Part shown: positions 34,801 through 48,514 of the stretch, in pieces | Position numbering within the stretch: the first letter of the stretch is position 1 | How the letters are laid out: each line of letters opens with the position of its first letter | Source of the DNA: Aquilaria yunnanensis | Taxonomy: Eukaryota; Streptophyta; Magnoliopsida; Malvales; Thymelaeaceae | Length of the DNA stretch: 64,000 nucleotides | Reading direction: 5' to 3' | Assembly: GCA_039654915.1 (NCBI GenBank) | Contig: CM077597.1 | Coordinates: 43,560,001-43,624,000, forward strand | The notes under the pieces: model-generated | Seen by the model: the letters and a program-made list of their open reading frames with translations, nothing else | Told to the model about the DNA's origin: nothing | Database searches by the model: none | Made by a program: the position numbers and the translations under genes

Positions 34801-36762
34801 TATTCCAAACAAGTTGTGAATGTTTCTATCGTAGTCTAAAGAAGTTATGAATGTTTCAATTCCAAACAAGGTGTGAATGTTTCCATTCCTTTCCAAGCAA
34901 ATTATGATTGTTTCTTTTTTAAATTATTTATGAATGTTTCCATTCCATTTGAAACAATTTGTGAATGTTTCTTCTGTGTTTTAAACATGCTTGTAATGTT
35001 TTTTTTCCAAACTAGTTTTGAATGTTTCCATTCCATTGTAAACAACTTGGGAGTCATTCTATTCGAAACACATTATCCATCTTTCTATTCCAAACTAGTT
35101 GTGAATGTTTCCATTCTAAACTAGTTGTCAATGTTCCTATTCCACACAATTTGTGAATGTCTCCATTCCATTCTAAACTAAATGTGAATGTTTCTTTACC
35201 AAACCAGTTGTGAATGTTTCTATTCCAAACTAGTTGTGATTGTTTCCATTCCATTCTCAACCAGTTGTGAATGTTTCTATTTCAAACTAGTTATGAATGT
35301 TTACATTCAATTCTAAATAAGTCGTGAATGTTTCTATTCCAAACAAGATATCAATGTTTTTATTCCAAGCTAGTTGTGAATTTATCTATTTGAAACAAAT
35401 TGTGAAGGTTTCGAATCAATTGATGAATGTTTCCTTTCAATTATAAACTAGTTGTGAATGCTTCTCTTTCAAGCTAGTTATGATTGATTCCATTATATTC
35501 TAAACTAGTTATGAATGTTTCTATTCCAAAGTACTTATGAATGTTTCCACTCCATTCCAAACAAGTTATGAATGTTTCCATTCCATTCTAAACAAGTTGT
35601 GAATGTTCCTTTTCCAAACAAGTTGTGAATGTTTCTATTCTAAACTAGTTGTGAACTATTCTATTATGAACCAGTTCTGAATGCTTCCATTTCATTCTGA
35701 ACAAGTTATAAATGTTTCCAATCCAAAGTAGTTGTGAATGTTTGCATTCCATTTCAATTAAGTTGTGAATGTTTCAATTCCATTCTAAACAAGTTATGAC
35801 CATTTCCATTCCATTCTAAACAAGTTGTGAATGTTTCTATTACAAAAAAGTTATGAATATCTCTATTCGATTCTAAGCTAGTTGTGAATATTTCTATTCC
35901 AAACTAGTTGTGGATGTTTCCATTCTGCTCTAAACAAATTGTGATTGCTTCTGTTCCAAACTAAACAAGTTGTAAATGTTTTAATTCCATTCTAAACAAG
36001 TTGCAAATGTTTTTATTACAAGCAAGTTGTGAATGTTTCTATTTAAAAGTAATGGTGAATGTTTCCATTTCATTCTAAACAAGTTATGATTGTTTCTTTT
36101 CCTAATAAGTTGTGAATGTAAACTAGTTGTTAATGTTTCCATTCCCTTCTAAACAACTTCTGACTATTTCTATTCCAAACAAGTTGTGATTGTTCTTATT
36201 GAAAACTGGTTGTGAAAGTTTCCATTCTATTCTAAACAAGTTGTGAATGTTTCTGTTACAAACAAATTGTGAATGTTTCTATTCGATTTTAAGCATGTTG
36301 TGAATGTTTCTATTATAGGCAAGTGGTGAATGTTTCTATTCCAAACTAGTTGTGAATGTTCTCAATCTATTATAAGAAATTTGTGAATGTTTTTGTTCCA
36401 AACATGTTGTGAATGTGTCTATTCCAGACAAGTTGTGAATGTTCCCATTCCATTCTAAACAACTTATGAATGTTTCTATCCCACAAAAGTTATGACCGTT
36501 TTCATTCCATTCTAATCAAGTGGTGAATGTTTCAATTCTAAACTAGTTGTGAATGTTTCTATTCCAAACTAGTTGTGAATGTTTCTATTCCATTTTAAGC
36601 AAGCTATGAATATTTCTATTCTAGATATGTGGTGAATGTTTATATTCTAAACAAGTTGTGAGTGTTTTAATTCTAAACAAGTTGTGAATGTTTCCATTCT
36701 AAACTAGTCATTAACATTTCCATTCCATTCCAAGGTAATTGTGAATATTTCCATGCCATAGG

Positions 36763-36767
36763 AGTTG
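36763..36767 (+). repeat. Target site duplication AGTTG (left); right copy 39274-39278
   Basis: Perfect 5-bp duplication; AGTTG is part of the satellite core, so the LTR sits in a once-continuous array. Confidence 0.85.
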
Positions 36768-39273
36768 TGTTACCACCTCACAAAATGGGAGAATTACAAG
36801 TGTGTCATAATGGCTAAAAACCATTATATTATGTAATTCTCACCATATTGATTGCAGTGTGGGGGGGGGGGAAGACATGATCAACACCTCCTTAAAAGTG
36901 TTCCAAGTTGGTAACTTGACCCCCAAGAAAAGCCTAAAGGATTGCTTGTTTGTCAAGCAACCTATGGACTCTTTTGTAAGGTTTTGGAAATTCGGGTACT
37001 CAATTGAAAAACTCTCAAGAAAGAGACTTGGAGAGTTATGGGAAGGATATAAATGGTATGAAAGTGCTATTGGAGGACCAAATTACTCATGGAAGACAAG
37101 TTTGGACAAAGGAAACACTAAAGCCAATAAAGACCTAAATGTCCTAGTGTAAACCTTAAGGTGTTCAAGCTTTTGACTTAAGTTTAAGGGTGGAATTGTG
37201 GGGTTATCCCACCATGGGGGAGGCAGCCAAGACCTGATAATTAGTCAAAAATGTTGGGCACATGTGTACCAATGAGTTTAAGACAAGGAAACCATAATTA
37301 GTGAAGAAAATGACATAAAGCAAGGTTAAGCTTGTTAAGTGTGTTGTGTGCCCTTAAGCTCATTTAAGGCCATTTAAGTGGCCAAATCACTTATCCCTCT
37401 CTCATTTTCGTCCTCCCCCAGCCCATGGACATAGCCATACTTCCTCCATAGCAACCACACCTTCAAACTTGCAATTCATTGAAATTGAAGCAAAAGGAAG
37501 CAATTGGAAGAAAACTAGAGCTATTTCTTGGATACTTCAAGAGCTATTTCTTGGATACTTCAAGGATCAAGCTTGATTTTTGGCCTACCCACTTTGGTAA
37601 GGGTTCTCTTGATCTCATGGGTTGTTTTCTGTATTTTCAAACATCCATGAAGCTATGGCTAAGCTTGGAAGAGAGCCATGAGCTTGTTGAACCAAGCTTA
37701 TTGAGGGGAGTGCACTTATTGAAGGTTTTGTGACCTATTGTCAAGTGCACAAAGATGGCAGTAAAATGAGGGTTTCTAGAGTCCAAAGTTAGTACTAACT
37801 AGTTTTAAAATCCTCCTAAGACCAAGCATTAGCTTGAGGAGGGCTGCCATAGTGATTTGGTTATGTTTATTATGTGTTTTATGGACTAACCTATGGTATA
37901 TGTTGCTGCCACATTTCATGTGTTTGTTGTTTGTGTTTGGCTGCTACATTTGGTTGCTATATCTTGTATATATGCATTGTGGTTTTGTGTTTTAGTGTCT
38001 TTGGATGCAGGTTTTAATGATGGTTACATTGCCTAGTGAATCCAAGTGCTACCCTTACTAAGTTTTTCAATGAAACTTACTCCCCTCAATTCTGTCATTT
38101 CAGGTCCAGCTGAAAGATCACCTTCAAACTAACCTTTTTAGTTTGATTTTTGATCTGAAATTTCAGGCACATGAACTTCCATATGTCTAGTTATGATCTG
38201 CCAATTTTGGTTATTTTAGGAGCACATTTGGTATTTTTAATGGTGGTACTTATTGTGGTATGCAGCAGCTGTCTAGCATCCTGTTCTGGAGTCCATTGTG
38301 TCTCAGGCACTTTTGTAACCTAGGGTTTGTATTTAGCTGAGTTAAGACCATTATGAAGTGCATGTATGCATGTACTTGTAGTGTATGTAAAATGATACAA
38401 GTATGTGAACATTTGAGTAATGTTTTGGCTACGTAAGTGATGTGGTGCAAAGCTGCCTAAGTGTGAATGATCGGCTGCTTACTTGTAAATTCTGTTTTGG
38501 CCACATAAAGTTGTTAAAAGAAAGGGAATGTAATTCCTTTGTGTAATGGACATATATGGGGTAGCCTTGGAGGATTTCCCCTTATGAATAAAGTGTTTGC
38601 ATGGTTTCGAAAAATTGTATGGGCAAAATGGTCCAAAAGTGACCAAAATTTTGACTCTACACTTAAAGTTCTATATCTCCCTGTGTAGAAGGAATATTTG
38701 TATGAAATTTTGACCACACCTAGAGGAAATCTAGAGGAGTAACAAGAATTTGGAATTTATGTATTTAGAGCCCTGTGGCTAACGATATGAACTTGCAAAG
38801 TTGGCTGAGTTACTGTTCATTTGGTCAGAATTTTGTAACCAAGTTCAAAAATCCATAACTTGGTCCATAAGTGGGCTATTGATGTAAAAAAAATTTATTG
38901 GTTTTATCTATGTCTCTACTTGATAATGGAGCAAATAAAACAGGGGGGTATATGGCTAGAATGATACAGTTTATTAGTGAAAGTTACAGGTGCAGTAGCT
39001 GGCCACCAGAACTTAACAAGATTGCCTAATGTGTGGAAGCCAAAACTAAGACTTGTGCTAGTGTTTTCCTACTTTGCTGCCATGGTGTGCATGAAATGTG
39101 AATATGTGTGTGATGGTTGGACCAATATGCATGTGTTTACATAGTGCCCAAGAGGGTCACTTGGGTATGCACACTAAGGGTAGTGTTCTAATGGCCTACA
39201 GAACATTACCAATCATAGGAGTCTAAATGCACAGTTTTGGCACCAGAACTGGACTACCCCAGAGTGGGTAACA
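36768..39273 (+). mobile_element. Solo chromovirus LTR (2506 bp) in the satellite
   Basis: TGTTACCACC to GTGGGTAACA, complete, flanked by AGTTG at 36763-36767 and 39274-39278. No internal sequence, so it is a recombination product. Same family as 16132-18498. Private features: an 11-G run at 36861-36871 and a perfect 23-bp tandem duplication at 37517-37562. The open frames inside have no domain. Confidence 0.93.
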
Positions 39274-42200
39274 AGTTGTAAATGTTTTCATTCCAAAAAA
39301 GCTGTTAATGTTTCTATTCCAAACTTGTTGTAAATGTTTCCATTCCGTTGTAAACAAGCACTGAATGTTTCCACTCCAAACAAGTTGTGAAAGTTGTGAA
39401 TGTTTCCATTCCATTCAAAATAAGTTATGAATGTTTCTTTTGCATTCTAAACATGCTATGAATGATTATATTCCAAAAAAATTGTCAATGTTTCCTTTCA
39501 ACTATAAACAAGTTGGGAATGTTTCTACTCCACTCTCAACAAGTTATGCATGTTTCTATTTTAACTAGTTGTGAATGTTTATATTATAAACTAGTTGTGA
39601 ATGATTCCAAAAAAGCTATGAACGTTTCTGTTCTGAAAAATTTGTGAATGTTTCCTTTCCATTCTAAACTAAATGTGCCTTTTCCTAAGAAGTTTTGAAT
39701 GTTTCAATTCCAAACTAGTTTTTATTGTTTCCATTCCACTTCAAACTAGCTGTAAATGTTTCCATTCCATTCCAAACAAGTTGTGAAGGTTTTATTCCGA
39801 ACAAGTTGTGAATGTTTTTATTCCACACTAGTTGTGAATTTTTCTATTCTAAACCAACAATGAATGTTTCCAAACAAGTGTTGAATGTTTCTATTCCAAA
39901 CAATTTGTGAATGTTTCCATTCGATTCTAAACAAGTTGTGAATGTTTCTTTTCCAAATAAGTTGTGAATGTTTCTATTTCAAAGTAGTTTTGAATGTTTC
40001 CATTCCATTCTTACCAAGTTCTAATTGTTTTTATTCCAAACAAGTTGTGCATGTTTCCATTCCTTTCTAAACAAGTTATTATTGTTTCCATTTCATTCTA
40101 AACTAGTTGTGAATTTTTTTATTCAAAACTAGTAATGAATGTTTCTATTCCATTCTACGCAAGTTGTGATTGTTTCTTTTTCGAATCAGTTGTGAATGTT
40201 TCTATTCCAAACAGCTATGAATGTTTTAATTTCATTTTAAACAAGTTGTAAATGCTTTTATTCCAAACAAGTGGTGACTGTTTCTATTCCAAACTCATTG
40301 TGGGAGTTTTTATTGCAAACTAGGTGTGAATGTTTCCATTCCGTTCTAAACAAGTTGTGAATGTTTTGTAGTCCAAACAAGTTGTGAATGTTTTGTAGTC
40401 CAAACAAGCTGTGGATGTTTTTATTCCAAACTACTTTTGAATGCCTCCATTCAATTCTAAATAACTTGTGAATGTTTCTATTCAAAAATTGTTGTGAATG
40501 TTTACATTCCATTGTGGTTGTTGTGAATGTCTCTTTTCTAAACTAGTCATGATTGTCTCCATTCCATTCTGAACTAGTTGTGAATTTTTCTTTTCAAAAC
40601 TTGTTGATACTATTTTTATTTAAAACTAGTTGTTAATGCTTCCATTCCATTCTAAAAAAGTTGTGAATGTTTCTATTCCATACAAGTTGTGAATGTTTCT
40701 TTTCAAAACAAGTTGTGACTGCTTCTATTCAAAACTAGTTGTGCACATTTGCATTCCATTCTAAACAAGTTGTGAATTTTTTTATTCCATTTTAATAATG
40801 TTGTGAATGTTTCTATTTAAAACATGTAGACAAGTTATGAATGTTTTCATTCTGTTCTAAACAAGTTGTGAATGTTTCCATTGCATTCTAAGCAAGTTGT
40901 GAAAGTTTCTATTTTGAAAAAGTTGTCAATTTTGTAATTCCAAATAGGTTACGACTGTTTTAATTCCAAACTAGTTGTTAATGTTTCTATTCCAAACATG
41001 TTGTTAATGTTTCAATTCCAAATTAGTTGTGAATTTTTCCACCCCATTCTAAACTAATTGTGAATGCTTCTATTCAAAATAAGTTGTGAGTGTTTCCATT
41101 CCAAAAAAGTTGTGAATGTTTCCATTCCATTCTAAACAAGTTGTTATTATTTCCATTCCAAATAAGTTGTGAATGTTTCAATTCCATTCCAAATAAGTTG
41201 TGAGTATTTTTATTCCAAACTAGTTGTGAATGTTTCCATTCCATTCTAAACAAGTTCTAAAAGTTTCTATTCCAAACTAGTTGTGAATGTTTCCATTTCA
41301 TTCCAAACAAGTTGTCAATGTTTCTATTCCATTCTAAACAAGTTTTGGAATGTTTCTATTCCAAACTAGTTGTGATTGTTTCCATTCCGTTCTAAACATG
41401 TTGTGAATGTTTCTATTCTAAACTAGTTGTGATTGTTTCCATTTCAAACAAGTTATGAATGTTTCTATTCATTCGAGACAAGTTGTGGTGTTTCTTTTTC
41501 TCCTTAAACATGCTATGAATGTTTCTATTCCAAACTAGTGGTGAATGTCCCCATTCCATCATAAACAAGTTGGGTGTATTTCTATTTCACTCTAAACAAG
41601 TAATGCATGTTGCTATTCTAAATTAGTCTTGAATATTTCTATTCTAAACAAATTGTAAATGTTTCTATTTTAAACAATTTGTGAATGTTTCCAATCCAAT
41701 CAAAACAAAAAGTGAATATTTTTTTCCAAACAAGTTATGAATGTTTCTATTCTAAAATAGTTGTGATTGTTTCCATTCTATTCCAAACCAGTTGTGAATT
41801 TTTCTATTCTAAATTAACTGTGAAGTTTTCTATTCCAAAAAAATTGTGAACGTTTCCCTTCCATTCTAAACTAGTTGTTAATGTTTCCATTCCAAACAGG
41901 TTGCAAATGTTTCTATTCCAAACTAGTTGTGAATGTTTCCATTCCATTCTAAAGTAGATAGGAATGTTTCTATTCCAAATTGGTTATCAACAATTCCATT
42001 CCATTCTAAACAGATTGAAAATGTTTCCGTTGCATTCTAAATAAGTTGTGATTATTTCAATTCCAAACAAGTGTTGAATATTTCTATTCTAGACTAGTTG
42101 TGTATGTCTCCAATCTACTCTAAACAAGTTATGACTGTTTCTATTCCATACATGTTGTGAATGTTTTTATTCCATTCTAAACATGTTGCGAATGTTTCAA

Positions 42201-45200
42201 TTCGAAACTAGCTGTGAATGATTCCATTCCATTCTAAACAAGTTATGAATGCTTCTATTCTAAACAAATTGTGAATGTTTCCATTCCAAATGATTTGTGA
42301 ATGTTTCTATTCCAAGCTAATTGTGAATGTTTATATTCTAAATTGGATCTAAATGTTTCCTTTCCATTCTAAACAAGATGTGAATGTTTATATTTGAAAC
42401 TAGTTATGAATGTTTCGATTCCATTCTAAATAGGTTGTGAACATTTCTATTCCAAAAAAAGTTGTCAATGTTTCCATTCCAAGCTAGTTGTCTAAGTTTC
42501 CATTCCATTCTAAACATGTTGTGAATGTTTTTATTCCAAAACAAGTTATGAATGTTTCCGATCCACTTGACACTAGCTGTGAATGTTTCTATTCCAAACT
42601 AGTACTGACAATTTCCATTCCATTTTGATTAAACTATGAATGTTTATATTCCAAGCTGGCTGTGAATGTTTCTATTCCAAACTATTGCTGAACGTTTCTA
42701 TTCCAAACTTGTTGTGAATGTTTCCATTCAATTCTAAACAAGTTGTGAATGCATCCATTCCATTAAAAACATGTTTTTATTCTTTCTATTCCAAACTAGT
42801 TTTGAATCCAACCCATTCTAAACTAGTTGTGCATGTTTCTATTGCAAAAAAGTTGTGAATGTTTCTATTCCAAACAAGTTGTGAATGTTTCCATTCCATT
42901 CTAAGCAAGTTAGGAATATTTTTATGCCAAACATGTTATGAATGTTTCAAATCGATTCTAAACTAGTTGTGAATGTTTCTATTCCAAACTAGTACTGATT
43001 GATTCCATTCCATTTTGAACAAACTATGAATGTTTCTATTCCAAACTGGTTGTGAATGTTCCTATTCTAAACTAGTTATGAATGTTTTTTTTCAAAATTA
43101 GTTGGGAAAATTTCCACTCCATTTCAAACTAGTTGTGAACGCTTCTTGTCAAAACTAGTTGTTAATGTTTCTATGCCAAACCAATTTTGAATGTTTCCAT
43201 TCTACTCCAACCAAGTTTTGAATGTTTCTATTCCGAATTAGTTGTGAATTGTTCCATTCCATTCTAAATAGGTTGTGAATGTTTTTTTTCCAAACAAGTT
43301 GTAAGGGCTTCCATCCTATTTTAAGTAGTTGCGAATGTCTCTATTCCAAAGGAAGTTGTGAATATTTTTATTGGAAAGTAGATATGAATGTTTCCATTCT
43401 GTTCTAAACAAGTTTTTAATGTTTCTATTCCACACTATTTGTGAATGTTTCCATTCCATTGAAAAGTAGTTGTGATTGTTTTTGTTGCAAACTAGTTCTG
43501 AATACTTCCATACTATTCTAAACAAGTTATGAATATTTGTATTCCAAACATGTTGTCAATGTTTTTATTCCAAATAAGATGCGATCATTTCCATTTTAAT
43601 CTAAGAAAGTTGTGAATGTTTCAATTCTAAAGTAGCTGTGAATGTTCCCATTCCATTCTAAACTAATTGTGAATCTTTGTATTCCAAAGTAGTTATGAAT
43701 GTTTGTATTTTAAACCAGTTGTGAATAATCCCATTCCACTCTAAACTAGTTGTGAATGTTTCTATTCTAAACAAAATGTGAATGTTTACATTTCAAACTA
43801 GTTGAAAATTTTTCCATTCCATTCTATACTAGTTGCAAATGTTTCCATTCCATTCTAAATAAGTTATGAAAGTTTCAATTCCAAACAAGTGCTGAATGTT
43901 TCTATTCTAGACTAGTTGTGTATGTTTCTAATCTACTCTAAACAAGTTGTGAATGTTTCTATTTCATACATGTTGTGAATGTTTCTATTCCATTCTAAAT
44001 ATGTTGCGAATGTTTCTATTCGAAACTAGCTGTGAATGATTCCATTCTATTGTAAAAAAGTTATGAATGCTTCTATTGTAAACAAATTGTGAATGTTTCC
44101 ATTCCAAATAATTTGTGAATGCTTCTATTCAAAGCTAATTGTGAATGTTTATATTCTAAACTAGCTTCCATTCTAAACAAGATGTGAATGTTTCTATTTG
44201 AAACTAGTTATGAATGTTTCCAATCCATTGTAAACTAGTTGTGAATGATTCTATTCTAAACAAGTTGTAAATATTTCTATTCCAAACTCGTGGTAAATGT
44301 TTCTATTCTGAACAAGTTGTGACTATTTCTGTTCCATTCCAAACAAGTTATGAATGTTTTTGTTCTAAACTAGTTGCGAATCTTTCTATTCCATTCCAAA
44401 CAAGTTGTGAACGTTTCAATTCCAAACAAGTTGTGAGTGTTTCCATTGCAAACTAGTTGTGATTGTTTCCTTTTCAATCTAAGCAAGTTGTGAATGTTTT
44501 CATTCCAAACAAGTTGTGAATGTTTCCATTCCATTCAAAATAGGTTGTGATTTTTTAATTTCCAAACTAGTTGTGAATGCTTCCATTCCATTCAAAACAA
44601 TTTATGATTGTTTCTATTCCAAACTAGTTGTGAATGTTTCCATTCCATTCTAAATAGGTTGTGAATGTTTCTATTCCCAAAAGAGGTGTCAATGTTTCCA
44701 TTCCAAGCTAGTTGTGAAGTTTCCATTCCATTCGAAACATATTGTGTATGTTTTTATTCCAAAACAAGTTATGAATGTTTCCAATCCACTCGAAACTAGC
44801 TGTGAATGTTTCTATTCCAAACTAGTAGTGACTATTTCCATTACATGTTTGGAATGAATAGTTATATTCCTAGCTGGCTGTTAATGTTTCTATTCCAAAC
44901 TAGTGATGAATGTTTCTATTCCAAACTTGCTGTGAATGTTTCCATTCAATTCTAAAAAATTTGGAATCTTTATATTCTAAACTAGTTATGAATGCATCCA
45001 TTCCATTCAAAACAAGTTGTCATTGTTTCTATTCCAAACTAGCTTTGAATCCAACCCAATCTAAACTAGTCATGAATGTTTCTGTTCCAAAAAAGTTATG
45101 AATGTTTTTATTACAAACAAGTTGTGAATGTTTCCATTCCATTCTATGCAAGTTATGAATATTTTTATGCTAAACATGTTATAAATGTTTTGAATCCATT

Positions 45201-45548
45201 CTAAACTAGCTATGAATGTTTCTATTCCAAACTAGTACTGATTGATGCCATCACATTTTAAAAAAACTATGAATGTTTCTATTCCAAACTGGTTGTGAAT
45301 GTTCCTATTCCAAACTAGTTGTGAATGTTTCTTTTCCAAACTAGTTAGGAAAATTTCCATTCCATTTTAAACTAGTTGTTAACTTTTCTTATCAAAACTA
45401 GTTGTTAATGTTTCTCTTCCAGACAAGTTTTGAATGTTTCCATTCTACTCCAAACAAGTTGTGAATGTTTCTATTCCAAATTAGTTGTGAATTTTTCCAT
45501 TCCATTCTAAACAAGTTGTGAATGCTTCTTTTTCAAACAAGTTGGGAG
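39274..45548 (+). repeat. Satellite array, block 2
   Basis: Same 26/31-bp alternation as block 1, all in forward orientation as far as I can read. Some longer segments recur within the block: sequences around 42050-42420 and 43860-44220 share the same succession of variant units, and so do 42400-43100 and 44640-45330. This indicates segmental duplication of kilobase-scale pieces. No gene. Confidence 0.92.
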
Positions 45549-46964
45549 TGTTAGTGTTATGCCCAAAAGCCAATCATGAGATGATTGTATTTTTTGCACA
45601 TTGAGTCATGATATTTTATTAAGGCATTAATCCAGCAATTATGTTTGTTGTTTTGTTTCTGCATAACTTAACAAACATAATTGTAACCCTAGAATAATGA
45701 TATTCTTAAACACCCCTGGTCTAGTATTATTGTGGAGCGGGTTGCAATAATACATAACGACTAGCATATGTGGAGACTAATATGAGATCTGTAGTCTACA
45801 TATGGGTACAAGTTGAATAACTTGTGTACTGGACCGACCCACCATGAGAACACTACATGGATCGTTATATGAGTGTCATAAGTGATTCTCGTAGTGATCA
45901 CGGTATATGAGTCCTTCGACCTAAGATCATCAAGGTTCCCTACATGTGAGTCACATACTTTGATACTTTCCTTTGTTGCTCGTAACTGAGTGAACTTGAA
46001 GGAGGTCATTGGGTATGTCACATGTCATGCGAAGGGATTTGTATGATCAAGATGGGATTTGTCCTTCCTACGTAACGGGAGTTATATGTTCGGGCCCCTT
46101 GATAGAGTAAGACTTAGAAAAATGCATGGCCATCCCCAGATGAGTTGATATACGATATCAATATCATCAGTTTAAGTTGGTCTACTCGGTAATCAAGAAA
46201 CCAAAGATTGGGCTATACGAGAGTGACACATTCCATGTCTTGTGCTTAGTCTTGATATCTTGGACAAAGGGACAATGGCATATATCGGTGATGATCATAA
46301 AGGTTTAGTCGAATCATCAACAATTTTGTCACTTGGGTAGCAATGATGTGTTGCTAAACACCGCTCATTGCTTATGATCATAAATGTGATTTCTGATCAT
46401 TGCCAACGTGGTAAGAGCCTATTGGGTCGCACACATAGAGCTATTTGGATCATTACAGTGCATGGGCTAATAATTTGGGTTTTGGTTTCACAATAATTTC
46501 GTATTAATAATGGGCCCAATAGTTGAGCCATTATTAAGCCCGAAATTAAAGCCTAATTGGGTTAGGGCTTTGAAACCTATTAGGCCTGGAAGTTGAGTCT
46601 CACTATAAATACAACTTCTAGTGAGAAATTCGCAGGTCTCCTTGCCTTAGCCTCCGAAAAGGACAGCCGCACTCCACTTTTGCAATTCCTTGGAGGACGC
46701 AAGCTAGCACTGCGAGCGCAAGAGAAACGCATCTGTCGGGACGTGGTGGAAGCGTGGTGATCTCGAGAGGCTCGTGTGGATACCATAGAGAGCCTGAACA
46801 CATCAACTGTTCAAGTTTTGTGTTTCGACTCGACAGTTGAGTGAGAGATCTCAACCGAAAATTAGATATAAAAACTTTCAAACACCCGGTTTACGCCGTT
46901 TCACTTGGATCCTGGAGGGTTTCTGTTAAATTCCACTGCACTGTTTGGCTCCCGAAACCCATCA
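45549..46964 (+). repeat. Copia 5' LTR (1416 bp)
   Basis: TGTTAGTG to CCCATCA. It contains the conserved U3 palindrome (one arm ending mutated, ATTTCTGATCAT) and TATAAATA at 46604. U3 is long; the R/U5 part is about 350 bp. Confidence 0.93.
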
Positions 46965-46965
46965 G

Positions 46966-46977
46966 TGGTATCAGAGC
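46966..46977 (+). other. Copia primer binding site (initiator Met tRNA)
   Basis: TGGTATCAGAGC, one base after the LTR end. Confidence 0.9.
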
Positions 46978-48514
46978 TACTGGTGAAACCCTAAATCGGG
47001 ATTAATGTTGAATCGCATGATGTTATGTGTTCGGTTGCTTTTCTTCCATGATTAATTGGATTGATTCATGATACATGAAACCGAAACTCGTAATGAACAT
47101 ATGAGATATATGAAGAAATGACACTAATTGGTTAATGAGATTAACGCAAAATTGAATGGTATGTGATACCTATATGGATTAGGATTCTTGCACTAGTTGC
47201 AAAACCCTAGCTTGGTTCGGATTTGGCCTATTCGGGCACCGAAAGACAGGTATTTTTGGTGGCTCGAACGGGGGAGTCTCGGGTGCCTACTTGCTCGAAA
47301 TAGAAGATTTCAGGTTAAGCAACTATAAGACAATTTTTTGCACCGGGGGCGTTGCCCCCCACGGCCCCAGCAAGGACGGGTCCCCTTGACCCCGTCCGCT
47401 GACCGGTTAGCGGAACCACCGCCCGTTAACCGGCCAGCAGGACCGCCGTATGCAAAGCACCACATAAATAAAAACTGGTTAATCAACGTGCAAAAATTAG
47501 CATGCATCTTTGTTGAATGAGATTTGACATGATATGCTTATTGGTGTTTGAAGCATGGTGCATGGTTATAGCCCTTCATTGGTTGTACTTGTAAATACGG
47601 CCTGCGAGTCATGCCTTTTCTTATCACTCTCATTGTACATTCTCTTCTCACCTTACTCCCCTCGAATGTAACTCGAGGTTTCTATTATTGATGTAATGGT
47701 GCATTATGGGATCATCCAAGGTGATATATCCAAGGATCATCCAAGGTGGTATGTCCAAGGAGGTGACAACAAAAGGGCAGCCAAGAATGGAAGAGAAGGA
47801 GCTTGTGAAGACTCTTTTCTTTTCTTAGGCTTTTATGATATTCCCATTGGCTTGAGAATATCGCATAGTTTGGGCTATAAGAATGTCACGTTTACTTTCT
47901 TGAACGCATGAGATGCATGTTTTATATTTGTATGTGATGCATGTATAAGACAACCGAAGATAACAAATTGGTGAGATCAAACGAAAAATCCCTAAAAAAA
48001 AATATTAAGTCATCAAATGTGATGCCTTCCAAATGTTGGCACTCGTCAAGACTTTGATCAACATTAGGTGGGTTTGCCAAAGCAAAGCACCTATGTTCAT
48101 CTTGGTAAGGCGCGATGGGATAATAGTGATATCCAAATTGCTAACTTTGGGTCCGACTTAACTAAGTCATCCTAATAGGATTAGGGACTTAGAGGCATAG
48201 AGTTGGGCTTAAGTTCATGAGATGAGCTTGGACAAGTGTTGTTCACCCAACTATCCAAGAGTTGCATAAGATGCAATTGGCAAGGAGTTGCCTACCTAAA
48301 TAGCTGTAACTTGGGAGAAAAGCCAAAGCTGACTTAGGTTGTGGTCAAATATGGATCTTGGCCCAGTAGAATACCTTAGCACTGAGGTGTTCCGAAATAA
48401 TCTCGAGGGTTATTATTTTGAGGAAAATAGTGGGAGTATCATTTAATAAAAGCCCTTATTAAATGAATTAAAATACATGAATCTTACACTACATATTTAC
48501 TGTTGTAGATAACC
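46978..48514 (+). other. Copia untranslated leader
   Basis: About 1.5 kb without a credible gene. It contains a GC-rich island (about 47341-47453) with a GGGGGC/GCCCCC hairpin at 47345-47359 and an 18-bp near-palindrome at 47396-47413, in otherwise AT-rich sequence. The two overlapping opposite ORFs there (47310-47507, 47338-47520) are products of the GC-rich composition. Possible roles in RNA packaging or dimerisation are inference. Confidence 0.6.

Larger units (their letters stand above)
28339..36767 (+). repeat. Satellite array, block 1
   Basis: Degenerate tandem repeat with the core GTTGTGAATGTTT. Two unit types alternate irregularly: about 26 bp (core plus CTATTCCAAACTA) and about 31 bp (core plus CCATTCCATTCTAAACAA). 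The longer one has an extra 5-bp ATTCC/ATTCT step. Adjacent pairs give a 57-bp dimer. Variants include GTTATGAATG and truncated units where GAATGTTGTGAATG joins two cores. A short inverted stretch lies at about 28756-28862. No gene is credible here. The block ends at the AGTTG duplication of the solo LTR. Confidence 0.93.

Noticed and set aside
36861..36871. Run of 11 G as a functional quadruplex element
   Set aside because: Other copies of the LTR have only a short G run at this place; more likely slippage or a sequencing homopolymer.
38250..38717. Minus-strand ORFs in chromovirus LTRs (also 17542-17745, 62235-62525)
   Set aside because: LTR sequence conserved as DNA; frames differ between copies.
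46580..46881. Conserved antisense ORF in copia LTRs (also 429-614, 15434-15660, 24830-25149, 53507-53733)
   Set aside because: It recurs because the LTR recurs; it has no recognised domain, its frames and lengths vary among copies, and it overlaps the LTR promoter and R region.
46966..46977. tRNA gene suggested by the TGGTATCAGAGC sequence (also 18504-18515)
   Set aside because: Only the 12-nt primer binding complement is present beside an LTR; no cloverleaf.
47310..47520. Two overlapping opposite ORFs in the copia leader
   Set aside because: They lie in a GC-rich island where stops are rare in both strands; Pro/Arg/Gly-rich with no domain.
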